Below, piece after piece: positions 1 to 8,280 of a DNA stretch of 64,000 nucleotides. Under the pieces are notes generated by a model, which searched no databases, was not told the origin of the DNA, and saw nothing but the letters and a program-made list of their open reading frames with translations. This DNA is from Micromonospora chersina. GTDB taxonomy: Bacteria; Actinomycetota; Actinomycetes; Mycobacteriales; Micromonosporaceae. The DNA is taken from contig NZ_FMIB01000002.1 in the NCBI RefSeq assembly GCF_900091475.1, positions 3,720,001 through 3,784,000 on the forward strand, read 5' to 3'. A program made the position numbers and the translations under genes. How positions within the stretch are numbered: the stretch's first letter is position 1; every line of letters starts with the position of its first letter.

Positions 1-2
1 GG

Positions 3-1241
3 CACGGCGGCTGGAGCCTGTCGCGGCTGGGCGGGCAGCCGCTCGACGGCGGCCGCACCGCAGCGCAGCTCGGCGTCCGCGACGGCGAGGTGCTCTACTT
101 CAACCCGCGCGCCGCCGCCGCACCCGAGATCGTCTTCGACGACGTGGTGGACGCCGTCGCCACGGCGACCAACCAGCGGGCCGGCGCCTGGCAGGTCGGC
201 ACCACGCGGGCCTTCTCGGTGCTGTTCGCCGGGGCGGCGCTGGCGGCCGGCGCGGCGGCCACGCTGCTCGCCGGGCCGCCGCAGCTGCCCGGCGCGCTCG
301 CCGCACTGGTGGTCGCGATCGCGCTGCTGGTCAGCGCCGCGGTGCTCTCCCGGGCCGTCGGCGACAGCCGGACCGGTGCGGTGCTCGCCACGGGTGGCCT
401 CGGCTACGCCGCGATCGGCGGCCTGCTGGTGCTCGCCGGTGACCGCGGGCTCACCGAGCTGGCCAGCCCGCACGTGCTGCTGGCGGCCACCGCGGTGGTG
501 CTGTTCGGCGCGGTCGCCGCGCTGGCCGTCGGGGACCGGCTGCCGCTGTTCCTCGGCGCCGTCGGTGTGGGTGTGGCGGTCGGTTTCGGCGCGGCGCTCT
601 GCCTGGCCTTCGGCATCGGCGCGGCGGCCGCCGCGGCCGTGGTGGCGACCGTGGCGTTCGGCGCGCTGCCGGCGCTGCCGATGATCTCCTACCGCCTGGC
701 CCGGCTGCCGGTGCCGTCGATCCCGACCGGCCCGGACGACCTCAAGAGCGACACCGAGTCGGTGGACGGGCCGCAGGTGCTGCGCAACAGCGAGCGCGCC
801 GACGCGTTCCTCACCGGTCTGCTGTGGACGGTGTCGCTGCTGGTGCTCGGCGGCGAGCTGGTGCTCGCCGGCAATGGCCGGCTGCCGGCGGTGCTGCTCT
901 GCCTCGTGCTGGCCCTCCTCGCGCTGCTGCGGGCCCGGCCGTTCCTCGGCCGCGGCCAGCGCACCCCGGTGCTCCTGGCCGGCACGGTGGGCCTCGGGCT
1001 GGCCGCCGCCGCCACCTTCGGCGCGGGCTCGCTCGCGGTGCGGCTCGGGCTGATCCTGGGCGGCCTGCTGGTGGTGACCGTGATCAGCCTGATCTACGGG
1101 CTCACCGTGGCGGGCAAGCGGATCTCGCCGGTCTGGGGCCGCACCCTGGACATCGTCGAGATCCTGCTGATCGTCGCCCTGGTGCCGCTGGCCGTCTGGG
1201 TCTGCGGCCTCTACGGCTGGATCGTCAACCTTCGACCGTGA
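3..1241 (+). CDS. eccD: Type VII secretion integral membrane protein EccD (5' truncated)
   Basis: The frame is open from base 3, so the gene begins before the window. The first ~35 visible residues (GGWSLSRLGGQPLDGG, then VRDGEVLYFNPR) look like the end of the ubiquitin-like cytosolic domain of EccD. They are followed by a long run of hydrophobic helices, with a soluble loop near 740-810 and a last helix ending in GLYGWIVNLRP. EccD is the multi-spanning channel component of ESX/type VII secretion in the cytoplasmic membrane. A GTG at 90 is an internal in-frame codon, not the start. The gene converges on eccE and overlaps it by 17 bases. Confident at family level from topology and neighbours. 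Confidence 0.88.
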   Translation, partial: HGGWSLSRLGGQPLDGGRTAAQLGVRDGEVLYFNPRAAAAPEIVFDDVVDAVATATNQRAGAWQVGTTRAFSVLFAGAALAAGAAATLLAGPPQLPGALAALVVAIALLVSAAVLSRAVGDSRTGAVLATGGLGYAAIGGLLVLAGDRGLTELASPHVLLAATAVVLFGAVAALAVGDRLPLFLGAVGVGVAVGFGAALCLAFGIGAAAAAAVVATVAFGALPALPMISYRLARLPVPSIPTGPDDLKSDTESVDGPQVLRNSERADAFLTGLLWTVSLLVLGGELVLAGNGRLPAVLLCLVLALLALLRARPFLGRGQRTPVLLAGTVGLGLAAAATFGAGSLAVRLGLILGGLLVVTVISLIYGLTVAGKRISPVWGRTLDIVEILLIVALVPLAVWVCGLYGWIVNLRP

Positions 1242-2397
1242 CCGTGCCCATGGCGGTGCCCACCGGCGCGGTGGCGTAGACGCCCGGGCCGTGCTGGCCG
1301 TCCAGCGGGCGGGCCGGCACGCCGGAGCGGCGGGCCACGTCCCGGACCACCTTCACGAGCGCCTCGGCGTGGCCGTCCATGGCCGCCACCCGCAGCAACG
1401 GCGGGAGCTGCCGGCCCCCGGGGAGCACGACCGCCGCGACCGTGTGCGACGGGGCGGAGGTGGCGGTCACGGCGTCCACCAGCGCGCCCAGCGAGCCGTT
1501 GGGCCGGACCCGCAGCGCCAGGCACCGCTGCGTCCAGCCGCCGCCACGCAGCCCGGTCCAGCTCTCCACGGGGGACTCCGGAGCCAGGTCGAGGCCGGCG
1601 CCGGAGACCACCGCGGCGTGCAACTCCTCCCGCCCGAGCACCCGGTGGCCGAGGCCGGCCGCGTTGAGGGCCTTGCCGAGCCGGCCGATGCCGGCCGCGA
1701 CCGTGCGGTGCACGCCGCGCAGGCCGCCGCCCCGGCTGACCGTCTCGGCGCGGGCGTCGGCGACCGACAGGCGCAGCGCCACCCACACCGTGCGGTGGGC
1801 CGCCGGGGGCGACCCGGGCGCCGGGTACCAGACCAGGGTGTGCGAGACGACCTGGGTCTGCGTGACCGGCCCGGTGAAGTCGGCGAGCACCGCGAGGGCC
1901 CGGTCCACCACGGCCGCCTCGATCGACCCGGCCTGCGTGCCGGGCCGGCCGGTCAGCGCGACCGCGGCGAACCAGCCCCGGTCGTCCTGGCCGATGCCGA
2001 GCCGGGTGCCGCGCTCGGTCAGCTCGACGACGGACAGCTCCGGGGCGAGCGCGGCCAGCCGCGGGTCACCGGCGGGGGCGGCGCCCCGGGCCCGGCCCCG
2101 GCGGCGGCGCAGCCGGCGGCGGAGCATCAGGTCCTCGTACCACCAGCGGCCGCCGCGGCGGGCGAAGGCGGCCACCACGGCCAGCAGCGCCAGCACGGCG
2201 ACGACGCCGAGCAGCCAGGCCGGGCCGCCGGTGGCGAACCAGACGGCGAGCGCGGCACACTCCAGCACCACGAGCTGGCCGACGACCACCGGGCCGAGCC
2301 GGCCGCGCCGGCGCTTGTCGGCCGGGGTGACCGGTCGGTCCGCCGGCACGGCGGGGGCGGTGGCCGTACGACCGGGTGGCGCCTGGACCTGGGTCAT
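1225..2397 (-). CDS. eccE: Type VII secretion protein EccE
   Basis: 390 residues. After a Pro/Ala-rich start there are two adjacent membrane helices (about 36-55 and 60-78). An Arg-rich stretch follows (RRGGRWWYEDLMLRRRLRRR), then a soluble domain beginning ELSVVELTERGTRLGIGQDD. This two-helix plus soluble-domain layout is that of EccE, a peripheral part of the ESX membrane complex. It lies between eccD and eccB but on the opposite strand, so it needs its own promoter, facing away from eccB across a 161-base gap. The ATG at 2397 precedes TQVQAPPG. Family call from architecture and context. Confidence 0.85.
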   Translation of the reverse strand: MTQVQAPPGRTATAPAVPADRPVTPADKRRRGRLGPVVVGQLVVLECAALAVWFATGGPAWLLGVVAVLALLAVVAAFARRGGRWWYEDLMLRRRLRRRRGRARGAAPAGDPRLAALAPELSVVELTERGTRLGIGQDDRGWFAAVALTGRPGTQAGSIEAAVVDRALAVLADFTGPVTQTQVVSHTLVWYPAPGSPPAAHRTVWVALRLSVADARAETVSRGGGLRGVHRTVAAGIGRLGKALNAAGLGHRVLGREELHAAVVSGAGLDLAPESPVESWTGLRGGGWTQRCLALRVRPNGSLGALVDAVTATSAPSHTVAAVVLPGGRQLPPLLRVAAMDGHAEALVKVVRDVARRSGVPARPLDGQHGPGVYATAPVGTAMGTVTVEG

Positions 2398-2558
2398 CGG
2401 TGAGCGTCCCTTCTGGACATCCTGGGCATCCGCCGGTGCGGTGCGTCGCCGGAGGCGGGCGGGGTCCCGGTGAACCGTCGACGGCCCCTTATCGTAGGGA
2501 AGCCCGCGGCGGAGTTCGGACCTGATCGTCGCGGACCCACCCCTGCCGGAGGTTAGTC

Positions 2559-4025
2559 ATGCGGACCCGCCGCGATCAGGTGCAGGCGTACCGCTTCGTC
2601 ACCCGCCGGATCGTCTCGGCGCTGCTCTCCGGCGACCCGGAGACCAACGACCTGCCGATGCGGCGCCTCGGCATGGCGGTGTTCGGCAGCGTCATCGCCG
2701 CCGCGGTCGTGCTCGGCGGCGCGGGCGCGTACGGGCAGTTCACCAGCAACTCCGCCCCGCTGGAGCCGAACACGCTGGTCATCGAGCGGGAGACCGGCGC
2801 CACCTACGTCTTCGGCGACGACAAGGTGCTGCACCCGACGCTCAACTACGCCTCGGCGCGGCTCATCCTCAACGACGCCGGCGCGCCGGTCCGCACGATG
2901 TCGCAGGCCTCGATCAAGGACCGGCCGCGCGGCCGGGCGGTGGGCATCGTGGGCGCCCCGGACGACCTGCCGGACCGGAAGTCGCTGGTCGGCCTCCCCT
3001 GGTCGGTGTGCGACGTCCCGGACCCGAACGACCCGCAGCGCTCCACCACCCGCCTGGTGATCGACCGGCCGCTGCCCGGGGGCACCCCGCTCACCGACCG
3101 GGCGGTCCTGGTCAAGGTGAACGACGCGCGCTACCTGCTCACCGGCGGTTCCCGGCTGCGGGTGGTCGGCGACGAGCAGGCGCTGGTGGCGTTGAAGATG
3201 GCCGGCGCGGCCACCCTCACGGTCGGGCAGCAGCTGCTCAACGCGGTGCCGGTCGGCCCGGCGCTGCGCAAGCCGACGATCGACGGGGACGGCGGCCCGA
3301 GCGGGCTGACCGTCGGCGACCGCCCGGCCCGGGTCGGCCAGGTCTACCGGGCCGCCGGCCAGTACTACGTGCTCGCCAAGCAGGGCCTGGTGGCGATCGG
3401 GGAGGTCACCGCACTGCTGCTGCTGGGCGGCGGCGGCCAGGTCACCGACATCACGCCGGACCAGGCCGGCCAGCTCCTCACCGACCAGCGGCTGGAGGCC
3501 GAGGGGCTGCCGGTCCGGCTGCCCACCCTGCACGAGGTCCGCGCGGGGCGGACGGTGCTCTGCGCCACGTACCGCTCCGGCCCGGCCGGCCAGCCGACCA
3601 CCACCCTGGAGGTCTTCGACCAGCCGCCGGCCGAGTTGACCGCGGCGACCGGGGTGCCCGCGCGGCAGAGCGCCCGGGACGCGGTCCGGACCGCCGAGAG
3701 CGTGCTGCTGCCCGGCGGCAAGGGCGTGCTGGTGCAGGCCACCGCCGGGGAGACCGGCAAGCCGGCGGCCGGCTCCACGGTCTACCTGATCACCGCCCAG
3801 GGGGTCCGATTCCCGCTCGGCACCGCCTCCGGCGACGCGAAGAGCGCCCTCGGCTACGGCGACGTGACCCCGCTCGCGGTGCCCGCGTCCCTCCTCGCGC
3901 TGGTGCCGACCGGTCCGACCCTGGAGCGCGAGGACGCGATGACGTACTTCGATCCGGGCGCCACGCCCGGCGGCGGTGCGACGGCCGGCCCGGGCGAGGA
4001 CGCGGCCCCCGCCCAGGGCGGGTGA
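2559..4025 (+). CDS. eccB: Type VII secretion protein EccB
   Basis: 488 residues. The N-terminus MRTRRDQVQAYRFVTRRIVS is the typical EccB start. It leads to a single membrane helix at about 36-57 and a large extracytoplasmic repeat domain. EccB is a core subunit of the ESX complex, with its C-terminal domain outside the membrane. The ATG has a purine-rich upstream region (CCGGAGG at 2547-2553). It is divergent from eccE and is followed after 117 bases by two small ESX-type proteins. Residues after about 465 are Gly/Ala-rich and probably disordered. Confidence 0.9.
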   Translation: MRTRRDQVQAYRFVTRRIVSALLSGDPETNDLPMRRLGMAVFGSVIAAAVVLGGAGAYGQFTSNSAPLEPNTLVIERETGATYVFGDDKVLHPTLNYASARLILNDAGAPVRTMSQASIKDRPRGRAVGIVGAPDDLPDRKSLVGLPWSVCDVPDPNDPQRSTTRLVIDRPLPGGTPLTDRAVLVKVNDARYLLTGGSRLRVVGDEQALVALKMAGAATLTVGQQLLNAVPVGPALRKPTIDGDGGPSGLTVGDRPARVGQVYRAAGQYYVLAKQGLVAIGEVTALLLLGGGGQVTDITPDQAGQLLTDQRLEAEGLPVRLPTLHEVRAGRTVLCATYRSGPAGQPTTTLEVFDQPPAELTAATGVPARQSARDAVRTAESVLLPGGKGVLVQATAGETGKPAAGSTVYLITAQGVRFPLGTASGDAKSALGYGDVTPLAVPASLLALVPTGPTLEREDAMTYFDPGATPGGGATAGPGEDAAPAQGG

Positions 4026-4142
4026 CCGGCGCCGCGACGGTCCGAAGTGGAAGGAACCCGATGACGGGTCGCCCCGGTTGGCCCGGGTCGACTAACCTGA
4101 ACGTGGCCAACGGTTATCGACGATGACTACGGGGATGCAGCC

Positions 4143-4514
4143 ATGACCGGGCGCACGACAGTAGACGTACTGTCCTTGGAGGACTTTCACCAGCGGCTCG
4201 AGCGCAGGCTGAGTGAGGCCGAGTCGGTGTTGAAGAAGCTCAACACCGAGATGCAGTGCCGGCCGCCGGCGCTCGGCACGTTCACGGACGCCAACGACAA
4301 CGCGCGTCGCTACTCCGAGACGCACCAGAGCTACGTCAACCACGTCGAGCGGTTGCGCCGGGCGATTGTCGCCGCCCAGAAGGCCACCAAGACGATCATG
4401 ACGAACTACCGGACCGCCGAGGCACGCAACGCCGCCGCCGCGGCCGACATCGCCGCCGCACTCTCCGGGCTGACCGAGGCGATGAAGCCGAAGGGAGAGG
4501 ATCCGCGTGTCTGA
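4143..4514 (+). CDS. Small helical ESX-associated protein, candidate type VII substrate or partner
   Basis: 123 residues, almost entirely predicted helix with a Pro-containing break near 41-45, so a two-helix hairpin is likely. There is no clear WxG, but YRTAE at 89-93 fits the YxxxD/E type VII export signal after the second helix. It has no signal peptide or membrane segment. It overlaps the next gene by 8 bases, so the two are translationally coupled and may form a heterodimer like EsxA/EsxB pairs. I do not recognise the family by name. The role is inferred from size, fold and position after eccB. Confidence 0.72.
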   Translation: MTGRTTVDVLSLEDFHQRLERRLSEAESVLKKLNTEMQCRPPALGTFTDANDNARRYSETHQSYVNHVERLRRAIVAAQKATKTIMTNYRTAEARNAAAAADIAAALSGLTEAMKPKGEDPRV

Positions 4515-5772
4515 ATACACCCAGCGCTACGAGCACGTCAGCCACAAGGAGCTCTACCAGGGCGTCAACGCGGGTGACCCGAAGCAGATCGACGGTCTCA
4601 GCGCCCAGTGGACGTCGCTCAAGGGCACCCTCGACGACCTCGGCCGTGACCTGACCGCCGACCTCGACGCGCTGCTGAAGACGTGGACGGGCGACGCCGC
4701 CCGGGAGTTCCGGCGCCGGCTCAGCCTGGTCGCCGACTACTCCGGCAACCTGGCCGAGGGCATGACGGGCATCCGGCAGGGGCTCGACATGATGGCCAGC
4801 GAGCTGCGCACCGCCCAGGCCAAGGCGGAGAGCCCCGAGGAGACCGACGACAACGACAAGATGCTCTCCAACGCCGGAAAGGGCTTCCTGGTCGGTGGCC
4901 TGCCCGGCGCGCTGATCGGCGGCATCGTCGGCCACGAGCAGGACAAGGCCGAGCAGGAGAAGGCGCACCAGCGGATGGTGCAGGTCGTCGCCAAGCTGGC
5001 CGAGGGCTACGACTTTTCGGCGTACGGCCGGATCGTCGTGCCGGAGCCGGCGCCCACGGAGCTGCCGGGCCACAGCGACCCGACGGACCCGACGCTGCGC
5101 AGCGGCCCGTCGGTGAGCACGCCGTCGGCCGGGCCGGGCGTCGGCAGCTTCGGCCCCGCGGCGAACGGCACCGCGACCACCTCGGGCGTGCACCACACCG
5201 CCCCGGGCAGCGGCACGGTGGGCGGCGGCACGACGGGCGGCGCCACGACGGGCGGCCAGCCCGGCACGGGCACCCCGGGCAGCGTCGGTTCGGTCGGCAC
5301 CGTCGACCCGACCGGCACCTCGCTGGCGGGCGCCGGTCCGCTGACCGTCCCCGGTCCGACGACCGGCCTGGCGGGCCCCGGGCTCGGCGGCGCCAACCCG
5401 ACCCTGCCCGCCGGCGGGGGCGGCGGCTCGCTCTACGGCATGCCGGGCGTGCTCGGCACCGGGTCGCTGGCCGGCTCGGGCGGTGGCTCGGCCGGCTCCG
5501 GCCGGGTGGGCGGCATCGGCGCCGAGAGCCGGTCGGCCGCGGGCACCGGGCGCCTCGCCTCCGGGCGGGGCGTGACGGTCGAGACGGAGGGCCGCTCCAC
5601 GGGCAAGGGCGGCGCCACCGGGCGGCCCGCCATGGCCGGCCGAAACGGCGTGCTGGGCGCGCGTGGCGACCAGGACGACGACGCCGAGGGCCGGCTGACC
5701 TGGCTGACCGAGGACGAGATGGTCTGGACCGACGGCGAGGCGGCCCCGCCGCCGGTGCTCGGCGGCAACTGA
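4507..5772 (+). CDS. WXG100-like protein with long Gly/Thr-rich tail, candidate type VII substrate
   Basis: 421 residues from a GTG at 4507 preceded by AAGGGAGAGGATCC. Residues 1-110 are helical with W60-T-G62 (TWTGDAA), the WxG turn of ESX proteins. A glycine-zipper-like hydrophobic segment lies at 126-142 (GFLVGGLPGALIGGIVG). Residues 180-370 are low-complexity Gly/Thr/Pro/Ser, and an acidic end carries LTWLTEDEMVWTDGEAA. An N-terminal ESX module with a disordered tail recalls PPE/LXG-type substrates. It is the last gene before a strong hairpin. Cell-surface or secreted location is inferred; the function of the tail is unknown. Confidence 0.8.
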   Translation: MSEYTQRYEHVSHKELYQGVNAGDPKQIDGLSAQWTSLKGTLDDLGRDLTADLDALLKTWTGDAAREFRRRLSLVADYSGNLAEGMTGIRQGLDMMASELRTAQAKAESPEETDDNDKMLSNAGKGFLVGGLPGALIGGIVGHEQDKAEQEKAHQRMVQVVAKLAEGYDFSAYGRIVVPEPAPTELPGHSDPTDPTLRSGPSVSTPSAGPGVGSFGPAANGTATTSGVHHTAPGSGTVGGGTTGGATTGGQPGTGTPGSVGSVGTVDPTGTSLAGAGPLTVPGPTTGLAGPGLGGANPTLPAGGGGGSLYGMPGVLGTGSLAGSGGGSAGSGRVGGIGAESRSAAGTGRLASGRGVTVETEGRSTGKGGATGRPAMAGRNGVLGARGDQDDDAEGRLTWLTEDEMVWTDGEAAPPPVLGGN

Positions 5773-5785
5773 CCGCAGCCTGACG

Positions 5786-5820
5786 ACGGCGCGGCGTCCC
5801 CACCGGGGCGCCGCGCCGTT
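5786..5820 (+). terminator. Hairpin terminator after the ESX genes
   Basis: A 16-base arm (ACGGCGCGGCGTCCCC) pairs with the right arm at 5805-5820 with one bulged base and a 3-base loop. It lies 13 bases after the stop of the WXG protein and ends in TTCG. This looks like a factor-independent terminator of the high-GC type without a long T tract. Confidence 0.7.
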
Positions 5821-5978
5821 CGCGTCCACCGGGGGCGCGCCGTTCGCGTCCGGAGGGGCGCCCGCCCGTTCGCCGAACCGGCGGACAGGATCCGTCCACA
5901 GCGAATGGTGGGGCGGGTCACGTCGACCGGAAAGATCGTCGAGCTGCACGATGCGGACCTGACCGATAGGTTGAAACG

Positions 5979-6449
5979 GTGCTGCCCGTAGCGTTCGCCT
6001 CGTCCCTCTGGACGGCCACGCTGCGCAGGATCGCCCGCACGGCGGTGACCGCCCTGGCGGTCATCTCCGGGCTCACCGGCCCGGCCGCCGTCACGGCCGC
6101 CGACCACCACCCGACCGCGACGGCCCGCCCGGCCGTCGACCTCCGGCTCGACGCGCTCTCCGCGGCCGGCCTCCACGGGCCCTCCGCCGTCGACGTCCGC
6201 ATCGACGCGTCCGCCGCCGTCGACCTGGGTCCGGCCGCCCGCCGGGTCGCGGAGGGGTCCGGCGTCCGCCCCGCCGCCGCGCCGGCCGCTGACTCGCCCG
6301 TCCGGCACCCGCTCACCGCGCCGGCTCCGGCCGGCCCGCCGCGCCGGGGCACGGCCGGCGCCGCCGCACCGGTCGCGGGTCCGGACGTCGTGGTCGCCGC
6401 CGACCCCGGCCGGGCCGCCATCGCCCGCCGCGGTCCGCCGCGCGCCTGA
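5979..6449 (+). CDS. Predicted secreted Ala/Pro/Val-rich protein
   Basis: 156 residues from a GTG. A basic patch (TLRRIART) is followed by a hydrophobic stretch and VTAADH, which looks like a Sec signal peptide cleaved near residue 40. The rest is low-complexity with imperfect repeats of the form AVDLRLDA / AVDVRIDA / AVDLGPAA. Third codon positions are almost all G or C, which supports real coding on this strand, although the opposite strand is also open. No domain is recognised. It may be a cell-wall or exported structural protein. It sits between the ESX genes and a membrane coiled-coil gene, so an envelope role is plausible but unproven. Confidence 0.55.
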   Translation: MLPVAFASSLWTATLRRIARTAVTALAVISGLTGPAAVTAADHHPTATARPAVDLRLDALSAAGLHGPSAVDVRIDASAAVDLGPAARRVAEGSGVRPAAAPAADSPVRHPLTAPAPAGPPRRGTAGAAAPVAGPDVVVAADPGRAAIARRGPPRA

Positions 6450-6577
6450 CCCGCCGCCCTTCGGGTTCGTTCCGGCGCGCTCGACCGCGCCCCGCCGCGC
6501 ACCCCGTCGCGTTCCGGCCGCGACCCACCGCCCGTCCACCGGGCCCCGACCGTTGACTCCGACCGTTCCACCACGAG

Positions 6578-7423
6578 GTGCTGGTGATGCAGACCGTCTT
6601 CTCCACCGTCCTGCCCGACGTTCCGCGCGCCGCCGTGATCTGGCTGGCGCTGCTCGCCGTGGCGGCGATCGTGGTCGCCGCCCTGATCCTCCGCCCGGCC
6701 CGGTTCCGGTCGGTGTTCGGCGACCGGATCAGCGAGGCCGCCCGGCCGAGCAGCATCGACCTGGCCGCGCAGGCCCGCGAGGAGGCCCGCGAGCGGGCCC
6801 GGTACGCGCAGGAGGTCGCGGTGGCCGCGTCCCGGGCGGCGGCGACCGCCGAGCGGCGCCGGACGGAGTGGCTGGCCGCGCAGGAGGAGGTCGAGGAGGC
6901 GTGGCGGGCGTACGAGGCGGCGGAGGAGGACGTCCGCCGGCTGGCCGCCGCCGCGGCGCTGCCCCTGCCCCGGACCGCCCGGACCCCGGCCGAGTACGTG
7001 GACCGGGAGCGCTGGCTGCACCGGGCGGCGCTGGACGCCCAGTGGCGCAAGGAGATCACCGTGCAGCAGCTCAGCGACATCCTCGGCCACCGGGGCTGGG
7101 ATCCGCGCCGGCACCCGGTGGAGCAGGAACTGCTGCTGCGCCGGCTGGTACGGGACAACCTGCGGGCCCGGCAGCAGGCCGCCCTGGAGCGGGAGCAGGC
7201 CGCCTGGCGGGCCGCCGAGCTGGCCGCCGCCGCCGCGCGGAGCCTGCGCGACGAGGCGTACGCGGCGACCCGGCCGGCGGCCGCGCCGCAGTCGTCGCTG
7301 TCCATCGTCGACCTGGCCGGGCCGGAGGCCACCCGGGAGTTGCCGACGCCCAGCCGGGCCGTCGAGACCACCCGCGAGCTGACCCCGGTGGCCCGGGGGC
7401 GGGCGGCCGTGCCGGCGTACTGA
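6578..7423 (+). CDS. Membrane-anchored coiled-coil protein
   Basis: 281 residues from a GTG at 6578; an ATG three codons later is also possible. There is a short N-terminus, one membrane helix at about 18-38, then a long Glu/Arg/Ala-rich helical region. That region contains AREEARERARYAQEVAVAAS and EEVEEAWRAYEAAEEDVRRL, which should form a coiled coil at roughly 64-140. A second helical block lies at 180-230, and the tail is Pro/Thr-rich. No enzymatic motif is seen. The layout is that of a bitopic scaffold facing the cytoplasm. The family is not recognised. Confidence 0.75.
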   Translation: MLVMQTVFSTVLPDVPRAAVIWLALLAVAAIVVAALILRPARFRSVFGDRISEAARPSSIDLAAQAREEARERARYAQEVAVAASRAAATAERRRTEWLAAQEEVEEAWRAYEAAEEDVRRLAAAAALPLPRTARTPAEYVDRERWLHRAALDAQWRKEITVQQLSDILGHRGWDPRRHPVEQELLLRRLVRDNLRARQQAALEREQAAWRAAELAAAAARSLRDEAYAATRPAAAPQSSLSIVDLAGPEATRELPTPSRAVETTRELTPVARGRAAVPAY

Positions 7424-7466
7424 CGCGCCTCGGGCGGAACTGGCCCGGCTCGGTTAGCGTGACCTC

Positions 7467-7808
7467 GTGTCCCGTGAAGCGTGGGTACTTGTCGTGCTCG
7501 CCGCCGTCGCCGCGCTGGCGACGCTGGTCGGGGCGGTGCTGCTCGCCGTCCGGGTGGTCCGCACCCGCCGCATGCTGGGCGCGCTCGGGGTCGGCGGCAA
7601 GGTCGCCTTCTACGGCGCGCTGATCTACACGATCCTGCCGGTGGACGTGCTCCCCGACCCGATCTACCTGGACGACATGGGCGTGCTGGCCGGTGCGCTG
7701 ATCTACCTGGGCCGGCTGGCCGCGAAGCACCGGGCCGCGCAGCGGGGGCTGCCCGACCGGTCGGACTCCCCGCCGGAGCCGGGCCGGGCGCGCCGCCCCG
7801 TGTCATGA
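7467..7808 (+). CDS. DUF1232 (YkvA-like) membrane protein
   Basis: 113 residues from a GTG 43 bases after the previous stop. An N-terminal membrane helix (5-28) is followed by the DUF1232 core at about 45-85, recognisable by YTILPVDVLPDPIYLDDMG. In this family a PxDxxPD-type motif precedes a second hydrophobic helix. The tail is short, charged and Pro-rich. Molecular function is not established for the family. It may be co-transcribed with the preceding coiled-coil gene. Confidence 0.82.
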   Translation: MSREAWVLVVLAAVAALATLVGAVLLAVRVVRTRRMLGALGVGGKVAFYGALIYTILPVDVLPDPIYLDDMGVLAGALIYLGRLAAKHRAAQRGLPDRSDSPPEPGRARRPVS

Positions 7809-7857
7809 TCGGCGCGGGGCCGGCGGTCGGCCCGATTCAGGGCACCGAGGACGGCAC

Positions 7858-8280
7858 ATGGCGGGCGACCACCGGTTGGATCCACACGACGAGCGGGTCG
7901 CCCGGTTCTTCCGGGAGCGGCACCTCGCCACGCTGACCACCCTGCGCGGGGACGGCACCCCGCATGTCGTGCCGGTGGGTGTCACCTTCGACGCGGACGC
8001 CGGGCTGGCCCGTGTGATCACCTCCGGCACGTCGGCCAAGGCCCGGCACGTCGCCGCGGCCGGTCCGGCGGGCACCCCCGTGGCGGTCTGCCACGTCGAC
8101 GGCCGCTGGTGGTTGACCGTGGAGGGCCGGGCGGTGCTGCGCCGCGACCCGGAGGCGGTGGCCGAGGCCGAGCGGCGGTACGCCGAGCGGTATCGCACCC
8201 CGCGTCCGAATCCGCAGCGGGTGGTCATCGAGATCGCCGTGAGCCGTCTGCTCGGGAGCCTTCCCACCGGCACCGACTGA
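7858..8280 (+). CDS. PPOX-class pyridoxamine 5'-phosphate oxidase-fold protein, probably F420- or FMN-dependent
   Basis: 140 residues. The opening RVARFFRERHLATLTTLRGD, then TPHVVPVGVTFD, is the split-barrel start typical of actinobacterial F420-dependent PPOX proteins. ITSGTSAKARHVAAAG carries the Ser/Lys region that usually contacts the cofactor phosphate. The length matches single-domain members of about 140 residues. Such enzymes reduce small substrates with deazaflavin or act on heme or biliverdin; the substrate cannot be read from sequence. The start has GAGGACGGC just upstream. True PdxH is encoded elsewhere, at 37456-38115. Confidence 0.8.
   Translation: MAGDHRLDPHDERVARFFRERHLATLTTLRGDGTPHVVPVGVTFDADAGLARVITSGTSAKARHVAAAGPAGTPVAVCHVDGRWWLTVEGRAVLRRDPEAVAEAERRYAERYRTPRPNPQRVVIEIAVSRLLGSLPTGTD

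Noticed and set aside
5918..7114. Minus-strand open frame opposite the secreted protein and coiled-coil gene
   Set aside because: Low-complexity residue content and no start signal; the plus strand has the signal peptide, membrane helix and coiled-coil patterns.
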